From NCBI RefSeq assembly GCF_040954835.1, contig NC_090703.1, positions 10,039,001 to 10,103,000 on the forward strand: DNA of 64,000 nucleotides. The letters run 5' to 3'. The position numbers and the translations under genes were made by a program. Below the pieces are notes generated by a model. That model did no database searches and had not been told where the DNA came from. It saw only the letters and a list, made by a program, of their open reading frames with translations. This document shows, piece by piece, positions 38,163 through 50,365 of the stretch (positions are counted from its first letter, which is position 1; each line of letters opens with the position of its first letter). This DNA comes from Lepisosteus oculatus. Lineage: Eukaryota > Chordata > Actinopteri > Semionotiformes > Lepisosteidae.

Positions 38163-39926
38163 CTACTGTAGTTGTAGCATGACTATCGCCTTAGCTGAAC
38201 CGTATTCACCACGGCAGATTTGAGATGCTCGGCTAATAATGGGGAGAAATTGCCTGAAAATATGCTTTACAAAACAGGAGGAAGAGCAGGCTTGGGCGAT
38301 GAAAGTGGATCCTAGGTAGCATTCGTCTGCCCCAGTTTTCTGAAAGGTTGGCGGGTGCCAGCTTAAAATAACAATACAACACAAATTGCGCAAAAAGCAA
38401 CTTAAAGAATAAATAAAGCTGCCTGCTTTATCTGTCTCGTAAGCCGCAATCTCTTCTTCGCTTTTTTTGTCCGTTTGTGCAGTTTTAGGCCACGGGGACA
38501 AATCCTTTAAGACGCTAAAATGTATATATACATATATGTAAATAAATACGGCTCTGGCTATTAACACCTACAGTGTCTCGTACTCTATCTCAAGACTTCT
38601 GAACTCCTACTTTCCCAAACGCGACGACAGCCTATGAATCCGCGGACGTTCTTTACGCTGTGTCACGTTTTTTTTCCCCCAAGGCTTGGTAACTGTGTAG
38701 GCCGCTCGCGTTTCTCATTAAAGCCCATTTACTCCAGTGCCGAGGGCTGAAGAGACTTTAAAGAATAATAAAGTATTCTCGCCATTTAGGGCAACTTTTC
38801 TCGGGATTTCCGCTCACGTGATTTCACACCACAGCCCAGGGTTTTTTTTTCTCAAACTCCAGGGGCTAAGTCCCTTGAACGTGCCGAGGAGGCGTTCATC
38901 GATGCTTCTAGGGCCCAGAAGACATGGGCCTGAAATGTGAAAGTGCCTACGATTGAGCTGAAAACGATTGATGAAAACACTGAGGTTTTTCGGTACCTTT
39001 TCTGTAACATTGTAACAATTGTGAGACACCAGGTTCCGTACTCAGTCCCTTTTCCGCAAATCCGGCGTTCGCGGGATTTTATGAAGGCTATAAACCTCCA
39101 CATAAGCTGATATCAAATTATTGTATCAACGATTTAGTAATAAATAGCATTGAAACAATAAACAAAATATAGGTAACGTATTACTCTCTTGCTTTACTTT
39201 ATGTCGTTGTAAGTATCGATAATATAATGTGTTACGCGCTTTAAGTATAGTACCCTCCACCTCTTCGACAAACACCCCAGCTACATTTCTCAAAGACTGA
39301 GCTCAGCCACTGTTATGTGATATTGTAACCCAGCCCTGCAGACAGTAGTTATCCAGACAGCTCTAACACAGACGCAGGTGCGATTTTCGCAATCTGCGAC
39401 ACCTGTTCGGTGTTGGGTGAGCAGTGACACCCGGGAATATCGTTTAAAAAGCTCGACACACTGAACCCACATTAGGAATGAGGAAGCACGATGCCACTAC
39501 AGGTGGAACAAATGGTAATTAAAACAAATCCCTAAGAATATAACAAGCATTTGTAGGATTCCCTTATTTGTATTTCGATGTCCTCCTGAAACGCACGATA
39601 AACGTTTAAGTGATGAATAAACCCTGTTTCACAAGATGGTTGCAGAATAGAGTGAGGTTTCAAATGCACTTCAACTATTTAGATGCTGATAAGGACGTTG
39701 AATGCGATTACAACCGAGAATAGTTGTTGGAGAGACTTGACTCGCGAAAAATGAATCAAAAGCGCTCCGACATATTAAGTGTTCCCCTCGTTCAATGATT
39801 AAAACTTAACTGAGGTACATATTTGACATCTGTGTGTGAAACGGAGCCATCACAATAGAAATGTGAAATATAATCGAACACATTAAATGCTCCTTGACCA
39901 TTTACGGTCAAATAAATAAACACCAA
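38161..39926. other. Gene-free stretch
   Basis: No gene or interspersed repeat recognised. CpG is still moderately retained. The short open frames are domain-free. Confidence 0.5.
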
Positions 39927-39927
39927 G

Positions 39928-40002
<75 letters not shown>
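39927..40002. repeat. Compound (ACT)n-(AAT)n microsatellite
   Basis: About 14 ACT units are followed directly by about 11 AAT units. On the minus strand they give a run of Ile and Val codons in an open frame that is not a gene. Confidence 0.95.
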
Positions 40003-41790
40003 TCTAGCCATACTCCACTCACTATACATCCAGCAATATCTCTTAGGCTCTGCTTATCGTGGCTTAGCCAACTCTATATTTTCTGCACTAGTTATTTAAG
40101 TTTGTGGCATCATCAATAGGAATGAATTTGATAATCTTGTCATAGATTAAATTAAAAGGGTTTTGTACCCATAATAACAGATTTAAATGTTTTAAAGACG
40201 AAGCCTAAAGGGATTGGGGTAAGCCCACTAAAAACATGTGATTTTCATTTCTCCGACTGCTCACACAAATCCTCGGATTTAGTGAGATTCGAAATTGATA
40301 ATAACGCCAACAGCTTTACAACTTCGAGGTCTGATGAAATAAAGGATAAATGAACATGCATATCGCGAAATGTGATTTTCTGCTTTGCTCGTTATTGTTA
40401 TATACCCGTCAAACTATGACCGGAAACCGGAAACCAAACGGGGTTACCGTTCAACCTGTTTTGTGTTGAATTCAAAGAAACTCGCGGGAGGATTCGTTTT
40501 CTTTGAATTGATTTCTCTGGACCCTACTGTTTTTGTTTTTATCTCCGCTTGCTTCTGTAGCCTATCACCAAAGCACATCATTATTTTAATTCATAAAATG
40601 GTAGACTTTCTTCTTGTACGACACATAAAAGCAGGGTAAGAACCCGATATCGACCACTTAGTAATTAGCGCTGATGAAGAGAAATGTAAACACGTGGTCT
40701 TATTAAGGTGTTCTTTGTTTCAAACTGCCCGGGGCAGTCCTATCTACTCACAAATCGGGTGTCTGGTAAATAAACTGAGCTCGGGGGGGGGTAATTTACT
40801 TTGATTGACAAACGGCGGCCCTGCGCAGAATCTTTAAGTGGTGGAGAGGGATTGTCATGCTTGATACCCGGCTTCCGGGAGAGCTCTGCCTCTGAAGGAA
40901 GTTTCTAGACCAATGGGGAATGAAAGCGCGCGCGTCGAAGAAACACCCGAGAGAAAGGTGGTAATATCGTGTAGGCAACTCTGAAATCTGTCTTATTCTA
41001 TGTAAAAATACTTCCAGGTTTCATCAAAGCTTTTCTGTACATCTGTTTTTTTTTATGCGTTAAGTTGAGGTCTTTAGGTACCGTCGGCGGATTTATTTTA
41101 ATTCAGTATAGAAAGGCAAAACCTCTCGGAATTGGTTTATTTGAGTCCAAATCGACTTTAAATCCCCGAATTGTGGCTTGCAGTACTTTGATCCTAACTT
41201 AAATGTATCGTGGCATGATGATTGGATAAATTGCTAAGAGTTTAACTGTGTTTATCTAAACAAATGATTTGCTGGCGTTTTCCTTATCCGATGGTTTATA
41301 AACGATTTATGATATTATTACCTAAGGGATTTATCCAACAGCGCTAACACAACATCAATTAATGGTTTGCCTGTTTTCCTAAGTAAGATACTTCATGGGT
41401 TGCAAGCACACCGCATGTAAGGCGGCCTTCGTATAATCTAAAATCAAGTGTACAGCGGTGTAAAATCACTCTAAAAAGATACTTTGTGCACAGATGTGCT
41501 TTTGCCTCTCTGTCTCTGTTGTATGTTCTTGCCTTCGCTTAGCAGGATATTTGGGGTCGCCTCTACAGACCGCTATCCATGTGCTGTGAGCAGGCGTGCT
41601 CGGAATGTTATCTCAAGTTACAAAAGACGGATGGAAAAAAAAGCCTTCCCATTTAGCTGAAAAATACTGATATTGTGTTATTCAGAAAGGAAGAACACAA
41701 AACTCTAAGCTGATTATCATTTTTTAACATATGTTAAAACAAAATGACATTTTAACGTTGCGTCTCTTCGGCAAGTTAATTCCTAGTTAG
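40003..41790. other. Gene-free stretch
   Basis: No gene or interspersed repeat recognised. Confidence 0.5.
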
Positions 41791-41794
41791 TTTA

Positions 41795-42110
41795 GCGGAG
41801 AGAGTCCATTTGCTCCCGGGACTGTTGAACTCCGGGATTATAGGGGCATCTCGCATGCGGACGAGCCGATATTTGAACCATCCTCGCCTTTAGGCTCATG
41901 GCCCATTAATAAAAAATCTCCTTAGAGTCAAATTGAAATACTTTGATAGCGGATTACAAGGCCCTAATGGCGATGCGATAAAATGTTCACAAGCAAGCAC
42001 GCTGCAGACTAAAATGTCAGAAAATGGGCACAGGCGAGTGATTATCGTCTGATCAAACGATGCTAAGAGCCGGATGCCCCTGGTGATCTCCGCGGTGCCC
42101 TTGAGCCTGG
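41795..42110. promoter_or_regulatory. Candidate OTX-responsive element
   Basis: Two K50 homeodomain sites GGATTA (41835-41840 and 41951-41956) occur with GCCCATTAATAAAAAATC and GTGATTATCG in a repeat-free, CpG-containing stretch 13 kb downstream of otx2. This is a candidate enhancer, possibly under OTX control. Conservation and activity are untested. Confidence 0.35.
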
Positions 42111-42539
42111 GCCTTCCCGCAGAAATAAACACACGGGCACAGCCTGTCCCCTCCCCCCAGGTTACACAGCCTCCCCGGAAAAACAAATAACAGAGGAGAC
42201 GTCGGGCGACGGGAAGACTCTAAACCAGTCACCGGAAAACCCACGTGCTTCGGCATAGGCACGACACAACAGACAACCTGTTCGAGTAACGCGTTTGGTA
42301 ACATGCGCGTACATCCTCGGGTTTCGATTCAAATTGTTTTTCATTTTTTAAATGAGATTTATTGGAACAGTAAGGGACTATCAGATCCGTGCATCTCAAG
42401 TGGAACAGACAGTAGCAATGATGACGGCTTTGCCGTACATTCAGCAGATGGTAGAGAAAACAACTTTCAATGGATGAGCTTGTATTACTTGTGCCGAATG
42501 GCGTTATTAAAGATATCTAATGTCCAGGTGCATCAGCAC

Positions 42540-42745
42540 AAGATACAGAACCCTGTGTCGACATGCGAGTTTACACAACGTTTCGGCTGTGGGGCCTTCT
42601 TCTTCCTCTGACACCCGAAGAAGGCTCCACAGCCGAAACGTTGTGTTTTTCGTCTCTTTCCAGCAGGGAATAAACCCGTTACCTGTTCCTTGGCAGCCTA
42701 CGCATGCTGACGCAGCCCCCTACTTGAACCTCTCTTGTAATCTAC
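42540..42745. repeat. Interspersed element with 30-bp hairpin
   Basis: The arms at 42573-42602 and 42617-42646 are reverse complements over 30 bases with a single mismatch and a 14-base loop. The core reads AACGTTTCGGCTGTGG in the left arm and CCACAGCCGAAACGTT in the right. The flank GGGAATAAACCCGTTACCTG and ACGCATGCTGACGCAGC looks like a repeat I recall as widespread in fish genomes, though I could not verify this. It is the first interspersed repeat after the repeat-free zone. Confidence 0.6.
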
Positions 42746-43555
42746 CTCTCCAGTGCAATAGGGCCAATACGAGTAGATATTAGTTCAATTACACACGTGC
42801 TACACTCATACAGCCTTCGTCGACATTCAGAGTGTGGATTACCTATGACGGACGCAACACAGGTGTTGTATATTTTCGCGTGTAAATCACGCACTCAGTC
42901 TCAGGTCCACCCACCCCCCTTCCCCCGCTGTAAATGAAGCGTCAGTTTACAGGTATTTCTCTTCTGGAATGAGAATCGCTCTTAATGGTCTGTTATATCT
43001 TATCTTCGATCTTCCTCCTGTGTTGGCTCAACGATTTAGCTTGTTTGTACACTAATTGCGGTTTTATTTTACTTAACTGGTTTATCAGCACTGAAATGGC
43101 TTCGGACTAGTTGACCATTCACCTTTTTCCAGGACCCACTCAATTAGAGGTGTGAACTCGGGTCAAATATCGACAGGTCTTAAGAACAATTAATAAACAG
43201 TGATCAAATATTTAGGGAAATATTGGTAATGGTTGGTTCTGTTTTTGTTCCAGTTACAGTATTTATAATACAGTGATGTAAAAAAAACAAAAAGGACTGT
43301 TGTTCAGGAAAACACATTATTGACGTTCATCATCTGCTGCATAAAAATATCTTCAGATTCATTAAACATGCATTTGCTTTCAGTTCGCAAGATAAAATAA
43401 GATAAAGCTTTTTAACCTCAATGGAAAAGCGAAAGCGCGATTAACGGACAACAAACGCTTATCACACACACAATGGATTATTGCTTAATGGTACCGGTAT
43501 GTTAAAAAGCCGTGACATACACATACACAGACGGCAGAAAACTCCACCATAATAA
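42746..43555. other. Gene-free stretch
   Basis: No gene seen. CpG is moderate. Nothing specific recognised. Confidence 0.45.
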
Positions 43556-43745
43556 TATAATAATAATTGCTTACACTTATATAGCGCTTTTTCTGGACAC
43601 TCCACTCAAAGCGCTTTACAGGTAATGGGGACTCCCCTCCACCACCACCAATGTGCAGCATAATAACCCGGAGAGACTATGTGAAGGGTCTACAATTCGA
43701 CCACAAGTACCATGGATCAACACTAAACTTCATTTTGCCCGGTGC
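43556..43745 (+). repeat. TATATAGCGC-core element, copy 2
   Basis: Starts with an (ATA)n-like run, then TTACACTTATATAGCGCTTT and CACTCAAAGCGCTTTACAGG, then the phrase CCACCACCACCAATGTGCAG. This matches the longer copy at 58.1 kb in the same orientation and the opposite strand of the short copy at 15.2 kb. The right boundary is approximate. Confidence 0.7.
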
Positions 43746-44510
43746 TCTACACCGGCGCGCAAGAAAATACAATACTCCGTAGGCGTTTGTGTTGTTGCGT
43801 ATTAAAGTGAATACGCGGTAGACCTCGTAATTTATGTCTTCAAAAAACAGCTAAAGATGCACCTCAATACCAATAATCTCTAAATCGCTTAATTTATCAC
43901 ATCACCTCGTAACTAGCAGTAACTACATTTACAACAGTTTAGAAATTCATATTTAATCAGCTTATCTACTACATCTGCTGAAACGGGGCTCTACACAAAC
44001 CGGTCTGGAGACTCCCCGTTTCAGACATGTCTTCTTTACCTTTTTAAAAAAAAAAACCCATGAAAGACCAGAAAATTCGCGTACATTTTGATTTTATTTT
44101 AATTTTTGCTTGGACGGGTGGTTTGGGGAGGGAGAAAGAAAGATTGTGCAACGACCCCCGAGACCTTTCCAGGCCGCGCTCCCCGCATCGCGTACCGAAC
44201 CTGCGTGACTGGACCAACGGACGAGGCGGGGAGCGGGTCGGCGGAACCCGGCTGGGTTTGTGTACTCTTCCCTCCCCCGCAGGAACACGTAGACAAACAG
44301 CTATCCTTTGTGCAAACAGGAAAATAAGCACTCCTTTAATCCCGGCTGTGTAAACAATAGGGGGTAGAGAGGAGAATGCGGGTAACCTATATTTCATTTC
44401 TCCCAGTATCGCAAGCGAGCTGCCTTCAGCCATCGCAGCGAAGAATGCAAAGGTTCTTCAGTTGTGCGCCGCGTATAGGAGCCAGATTGTTGAGCGTAAT
44501 GAAGAGAGGG
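43746..44510. other. Gene-free stretch, end of CpG-retaining zone
   Basis: No supported gene. The open frames at 44044-44433 overlap on both strands and have no domain. CpG is frequent at 44150-44290, then falls sharply beyond about 44.6 kb. Confidence 0.45.
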
Positions 44511-44519
44511 GGGAAAAAA

Positions 44520-44870
44520 AAACATTTCAAGAGGCTGTGAGCATTTGGATTTAATTACAGCTTCTACTCTTTTGCAGCCCAGCCTAAGTGGTGCGTTCGA
44601 ATAGCCTGGAGGGAGCTACGAGAATTGTCTCTCCAGCTTGAGCCCGCAGAGGCACTTCATTAGTCCAATTAAGCAGGTGCATGAAGAGGTCTCTCCGATA
44701 ATTTACACCTTTCTAATGAAGTGTGTGTGTCTCTTAATCTCCTGCAAACAAGATACACTCGTGAGAAAGTGGACCGGGAAACAGAAATTAATTAGGTGAG
44801 ACCGACAGATTATAGCCGAGAGACCCCCTAGATGGACAACAGTAACTCCCTCAGTTATTCTGGGAGAGTC
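44520..44870. promoter_or_regulatory. Candidate conserved enhancer with paired homeodomain sites
   Basis: Contains TTAATTACAG (44551-44560), GTCCAATTAAGCAGGTGC including the E-box CAGGTG (44674-44679), TCTTAATCTCC, AATTAATTAGG (about 44786-44796) and CAGATTATAG. An exact 11-base inverted repeat, CACTTCATTAG (44653-44663) and CTAATGAAGTG (44713-44723), carries homeodomain cores in opposite orientation. Dense sites, no repeats and no open frame suggest an enhancer. Confidence 0.45.
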
Positions 44871-45544
44871 AGACGTGCTCAACAAGTCAAAGACCCTGAT
44901 GAGTCAGCATTCTTCTGCTGTTACTGCTGCCAGACCTGCTTCTCTGCTGTTTTTTACCAAAAAGGCACTGAAGAAATAATGTATATGACATTATAGCTGC
45001 ATACAGTATCCATCAAAATAAATTAACCTGCAAAACCTTTTAATTGGTTGACCGAAATGTTCATTAATCTCCAAATAAAATATTTCCGCTTTAATATAAA
45101 ATCTTTTATTTCCGAATAGATCGTTGGGACTGTGTATTTCAAGCTGGGAAAGGCTTGTTGAGATGATCTGCTACTGAACTCTTACTCAAAGGGCTTTAAC
45201 TCAATACTTTGTACAGAACGCTTTGCCTTTTTTTATTCTGATACAAGACAAAAAAAAAAACAGCAGCCGGGTAGTCCTGAATACATTGACAATTGCTTAA
45301 TCTAAGCCTCCTGCAAAATCTCCAGAAGACAAGCCAGTTGTGAACGCACAGGGCAGAATTCAAGGAGCGCTCTTTGTAGAAATGGAAAGGGTAGAGGGAA
45401 TTTGAAGAGGATACAGGTTGAGTGCTCTTCAGGGGAGCTGCATTGTGAGTGTTGTGGGGGGTGACTGTATGAGCGCGTTCTGAGGGTGGGGGGGGCTGTC
45501 GATTACTGACCCACCCCAGCCTTCTCCCTTTTTATCTCATCCCC

Positions 45545-45700
45545 TGACTCTGACACTACACTGGAGCTCATAATTGGTGCTCAAAGACTGCTAATTGTTT
45601 GTAAATTATGGCAAGAGCGCACCCTGAGGAATACTTCATTATCTTGATCAAAGGCTTTAGAAATTAGATCCTTTATCAGAGTCTGCTGTCAGCAGCTAGC
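45545..45700. promoter_or_regulatory. Candidate enhancer with TCF/LEF and homeodomain sites
   Basis: Contains CTCATAATTGG, GCTAATTGTTTG, GTAAATTATGG, CTTCATTATC, an ideal TCF/LEF word ATCAAAG (45647-45653) and AAATTAGATCC. OTX2 boundaries are set partly by WNT signalling, so a TCF site here is of interest. Function is inferred. Confidence 0.4.
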
Positions 45701-47229
45701 TGGCTCCCAGCATTCACCAGGTCAATACAGGCACTACTGTGCAGTGCTTTGTCCCAGATCTCCCTTCACCTTGCAAACTAGCTGGTTTCGTGGGCACAGG
45801 GCAGATCCAGGATCCTGTCAGGATTCCACACATTTTCTGGCCAGCAGTGCCTTCAGAGCTCGAGAGATTTGTTTGTAACATTTAAGCCTGCACGTATCCA
45901 AATACCAGTGCAAAACTACCTTCTGAATGTCAAGAAACAAGTGAATCAGTTTTAAATGAATGTAAAACACACTTAGCAATACACACTCCAGCCCTCTGTC
46001 TCCCATCGCTGCCTCTCATTCTACAGGCTGACAAACAGTGATGGGAACCAAGTTCTTCAGCTGGGATTGGGGCCTTGCATCCTGCTAAAGATTGAACTCT
46101 AATTTGCAGCCCCAGAAGAGAAATTGCTCTTTTGTTCTGGCAAAGCAAGTCTAGCTATTTCAGTGTCTCTTCCCTTGCTCTTGTTGAGATGAAAGCTCCT
46201 GCCTCAGGAGCAGGGGACAGCACCTGAGAGCACTCATCAGGACGGGCAGCGGTGGGGGGGGGGCACTTGACACACGGGGGGCACCTGGGAGCACTCTGAA
46301 GTCCTGGCTGAGCAAAAAGAGAGAAGCCAGGGGCCGAGGACGCTGCCATAACCACAAACGTACGATCCAGCAGCCAGTTTAGCTTTTGAGAACACAAGAT
46401 TGCTTCCCTCCTCAGACGAGCTGCATCTGTTGCTCTTGTTTAACGCTCGAGAGATCCGGCCACATTTGGATAGACGTAACCTTTTCGCAAAACCCACAGC
46501 GAGGCATTCTGGGTAGGCAGTGGACAGCACGTGCAGGCCTCCGTGGCAGGAGAGACAGCGACACGGGGAGGGCTCCGAGAGCGGGAGAGGAGAGGCAGAG
46601 GGACGGGAATGAGGGAATGGAGCTTCCGAGAGAAGCGGCAAGGGCAGAGAGCATGCTGGGACAGGAACGAGAGCAGGAGCAGGGGGCGGCAGTGGCGACA
46701 AGGCGACAGGGAGAGCAGAGCCGGAGCTGGTGGGGTGCTGGGAGCGCTGGGAGCGAGAGAGGAGCTGGGAGCAGGGGGACCTCCGGCACCACAGCCAAGG
46801 CGTCAGCGAGAATACAGCATTGTTCCCACCTCCAGGAGGCCTCGACTAATTTCATTTTGGTTTTTAATTATTTTACAGTAAGAGACGGGAGGGGGGGGCA
46901 GCTCCAGCTGTCATGCCCTCATCAGCTGTCGCTCAGCCCCAGTCGCCGGCATGCTTAGCTGAGACAGGATTAGACAATGGACACTGTGCTCCAAATCATC
47001 TTACTGTACGCCCTCCCAGCCCCGGGACGGCACAGACAAGCCCCACGGAGAACTGCACACCCACCCTTCTGAGATCCTGCCTCCATTGTTGCGAATCCCA
47101 GAAAAACACTGCCGGAAAGATATGCACACGCAGCCCAATTAAAACAAATGCGCCCCACCAATTGTCAGCGAACTACATGGTGACAATGTCGTCTTAATCA
47201 CTCGACCGGTGCGTGCATGCAGGAATTCA
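45701..47229. other. Gene-free stretch with low-complexity GA-rich segment
   Basis: No supported gene. From about 46530 to 46800 the sequence is rich in GA and GCAG words, which opens long frames on both strands (for example 46386-46958 and 46237-46701) with low-complexity translations. I treat these as artefacts. Confidence 0.5.
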
Positions 47230-47254
47230 ACACCCCTAAACACACACCCGTTTC

Positions 47255-47310
47255 CTGGTGCTCTTCTAATCAAGCGATTAAACAGTCCAATGCAAATGTG
47301 CAGCAGACCA
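47255..47310. promoter_or_regulatory. Candidate OTX/POU composite site
   Basis: TAATC (47267-47271) and GATTA (47276-47280) face each other with a four-base gap. A perfect octamer ATGCAAAT (47290-47297) follows. OTX2 and POU factors co-operate on enhancers of early embryo and neural genes. This is a motif-based guess. Confidence 0.3.
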
Positions 47311-50300
47311 GTGGACTCAGAGGAGCCTGTGATTGCAGGCTCTACTGATCAGTATTCCTCTGTCCAATGCACAGTTTCACTGATCAGCTGTGTGTGTTAG
47401 GCGTAAAGCACGACGTGTCAGTCAGACCTGCCCAGTTAAACACTACGCTGGTCTGTGCTGATGTTCTGAATCAATTCAACCATTCATGGCAATGTGCCCG
47501 TTCCCCTGTGAGAGGCTGTAAATCGGGGCGTTTTGTTAAAGGGTGTTAACGTCGCTTCTCTTGCTATTGTATCTATCACTCTGTCCTGTTTTTCCACCCC
47601 TCTCCCATTGTTTCCCTCTCTTCTCCTCCACCCACCTGTATGCCATCCCCCTTTCCTAATCACTAGCAGGCCCTTCCCTGCCCCCCCCGCGCTCCCTCTC
47701 CTGAGAGCAGATGGGGCAGAGCGAGGAGCGGAGGGAGAGAGTCGCTGGGTACAGGGACAGATGCTGCGCCCCCTCCCCCGCGATGCCCACCTGTTTGGGA
47801 CGCAGACCAGGCTGACGGGGACTGCAGGCCGCACCAGCGTCACAGAGACTGGTCATTATCCCCAGACAAAGAGGGTATTTAGGAAGGGCAGGCCAGCCTC
47901 TGCTTCCAGGACACAATGAGAGGAAGAGGCTACACTCGCTTGCCCCGGGACCTGGTCGCGTGCCTTGTGTGAGCACACGTGTGCGTCTGCGCGTCTGTTT
48001 CCTCCTGCAAGCACGCGCCTTGGCTGGTGTCTGGTCACCCACAGACGCGCAGTGCGGTGCTGTGTGCGAGACAGCGAGGGAAGTAGCCAGGCTGAAAATC
48101 GTCATGCTTGGAGCTCTAGGAGAAAGCGCCTTCCAGTTGTTCTAGAAAACCTTTACAGTGCTGCTGTCGGTGGACTGCAGCAGGTTCTAGCAAGTGTGGG
48201 TAAAACTGGAACCTCTATTCGCAGTGCTGTCCTCCCTGAATGCTGGTGCATATAGAAGACAGTGAAGAGAGAATTGCCCATTCATTAAACACACTGATCA
48301 AATGCCTCTTAAGAGGAGGCATGGCCACATTATGACCCAGACAAGTCCAAAGTTCATCTCAGGTCTCCTGTAAGAGCCTGTTGTTCTGCTCAGTTCCACG
48401 CTGTGCTGTCAAAGAAATAGATTTGATAGACAGGGGTAACCAGGCTTTTGGGATGAGGTAAATGGGATCCTATGGTACAGGCCCTTGGATATATGCAGGG
48501 CCTACATACCGCACTCTGATCAAATGCATTGTCTTTGGTTTACAGCTTGGCCTTAGCCTATTGGCACTGTAAGAATACATTGTCTCAGATTCTTGACGGG
48601 ACTCTTCCACAACAGCAACAGGTCTACACCTCTGTCCCCAGGCTGTGTGAGCCAGCGCGGACTTCCTGCAGGAGTGCTGAACACCTCATTGACATTCAGC
48701 AGGGATTGAGCTCCTAATTGACTTTGAATAAGCACAGATTAAATCAGCAATGGGGATCTAGGAACAAACAGCCCCCAAGTTCATTGAGTCTTCCCCCTTG
48801 GGATGTCAGGCTCAAATCTACATGTCATCAAACAATTCGAACGATTCCACAATGCCAAAGCACAGGAGTGCCCGCGACTATGTGACATGATATGATTGGA
48901 GATCTTGGAAAGATGGAAAGCACTAACATCACTTGTAGAAAACCAGGTCAGCTCAACTGGGGAATGAATCAATGCCAGGAAGCCTCTGTATTGTTCCTGG
49001 GTATTCATTATTCCATTCAGATGACAAAGATGAAACCCATCTCCTTGAATTACTGCAGGAGAGTGTAATTAGCCCTCCTTATTAATAAAACGTGGAGGAT
49101 CCATTGAAGTAGTTTCCACACAATACCTTTTTCAAAAAATAGAGCTGTGTTCTTTATAGGCTTCATTTTTTCTGTCACATCACAGGAAAGACTTCTCATT
49201 TTGGGGGGAAACTGTAGCACAGGCTATACTCTCCTGTTTATGGAATTTCACCCACATTATTCTCTGAAAAATAACATTATAGGACATCCAAATATATTCT
49301 CATTGAATGATTTATAAAGGCCAGAAAATGGATAAAACCAAGTATTTAACACAGCTACAGATCCTGGAGGGGACAAGGCTGACAACATGCCCACTGACAG
49401 CCCCAGTTGTTTACCTGACAACTGGTCCACATCCTTCACAGAACAAAGCTAAAGGAGGAGAAGGGACTCAGAGCAGATTCTGAAATGCTGTCACTGCGCT
49501 GACTGGCTGTGATAACTTACAGGCTTTAATTGTTGCAAAGGTTGCCTTGTAGATCTCGCCGGCCGCGCATTACAGAGTTCAATATCGTCTGCGCTCCTCA
49601 CCACCTGCTCCGCAGATTAAGAACAATGAGGATTACCAAAATGTCAATGAAAATGCATGATCAGAAATACTCACAAGAACCAGTGCGGGGAAAGCTAGTT
49701 CTTGAAATATTTATTTTCTGCTCCCAGACAGGGATTCTAAAAGCTTCTTTTTTTCTGCTCATCATCAGCACTTCATAGTTTTTACAGATTAGACGCTGAC
49801 AAACATCCAATTTGAAAAAGTACAGGACATACCACAAACTGTCATTTTTAATGGGTAATTGACAAAAATGTTCTGTTGTTAGCAAAGCAAAATGAAATCA
49901 TGGAAAGGCATAATTTATTGAAGTGAAAGATTAACAAACTTTTTACTTCTGTTAGACTCATGTTCATTGTCTGTGGAAATGGCATCTTTTTAACTTTAAA
50001 AAATATAGACTGCTATATGTACTTTACTCCCATTATCTACATAATTCTAAAATCAGTTATTATATTTAAATATACTGGAATATACTATTTCAAAACATAT
50101 TTAGTTCATCCTGTTTTTCTTTGTGTGTCAATTTTGTTTCATTATAGTGCAGTACATCACTAAAACACACTTGCATCTCCTTGCGTTTGTTGTCCATATG
50201 GGGTATCCAGTTGGGCAGCATGTGTGTCTGTTTGGTTGGAGTTGTGTGTCACTTTCCATGTGCTTGTGTGTGTGTGTGGGGGGGGGTTCTCAGTTCGCTT

Positions 50301-50365
50301 GCATGTCTCTGAGCTACACCTCCCTTCTTGTTTGTCAGCCGATGTTTGGCCTACTTTCATAAACA
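47311..50365. other. Gene-free stretch
   Basis: No supported gene. GC-rich sequence at 47660-48110 opens overlapping frames on both strands without domains. 49780-50110 is AT-rich. A short GT run followed by poly-G lies near 50264-50287. Confidence 0.5.

Noticed and set aside
46237-46958. Overlapping 147-190 codon open frames on both strands
   Set aside because: The region is biased in composition and gives open frames in at least four readings. No domain or exon signals were seen.
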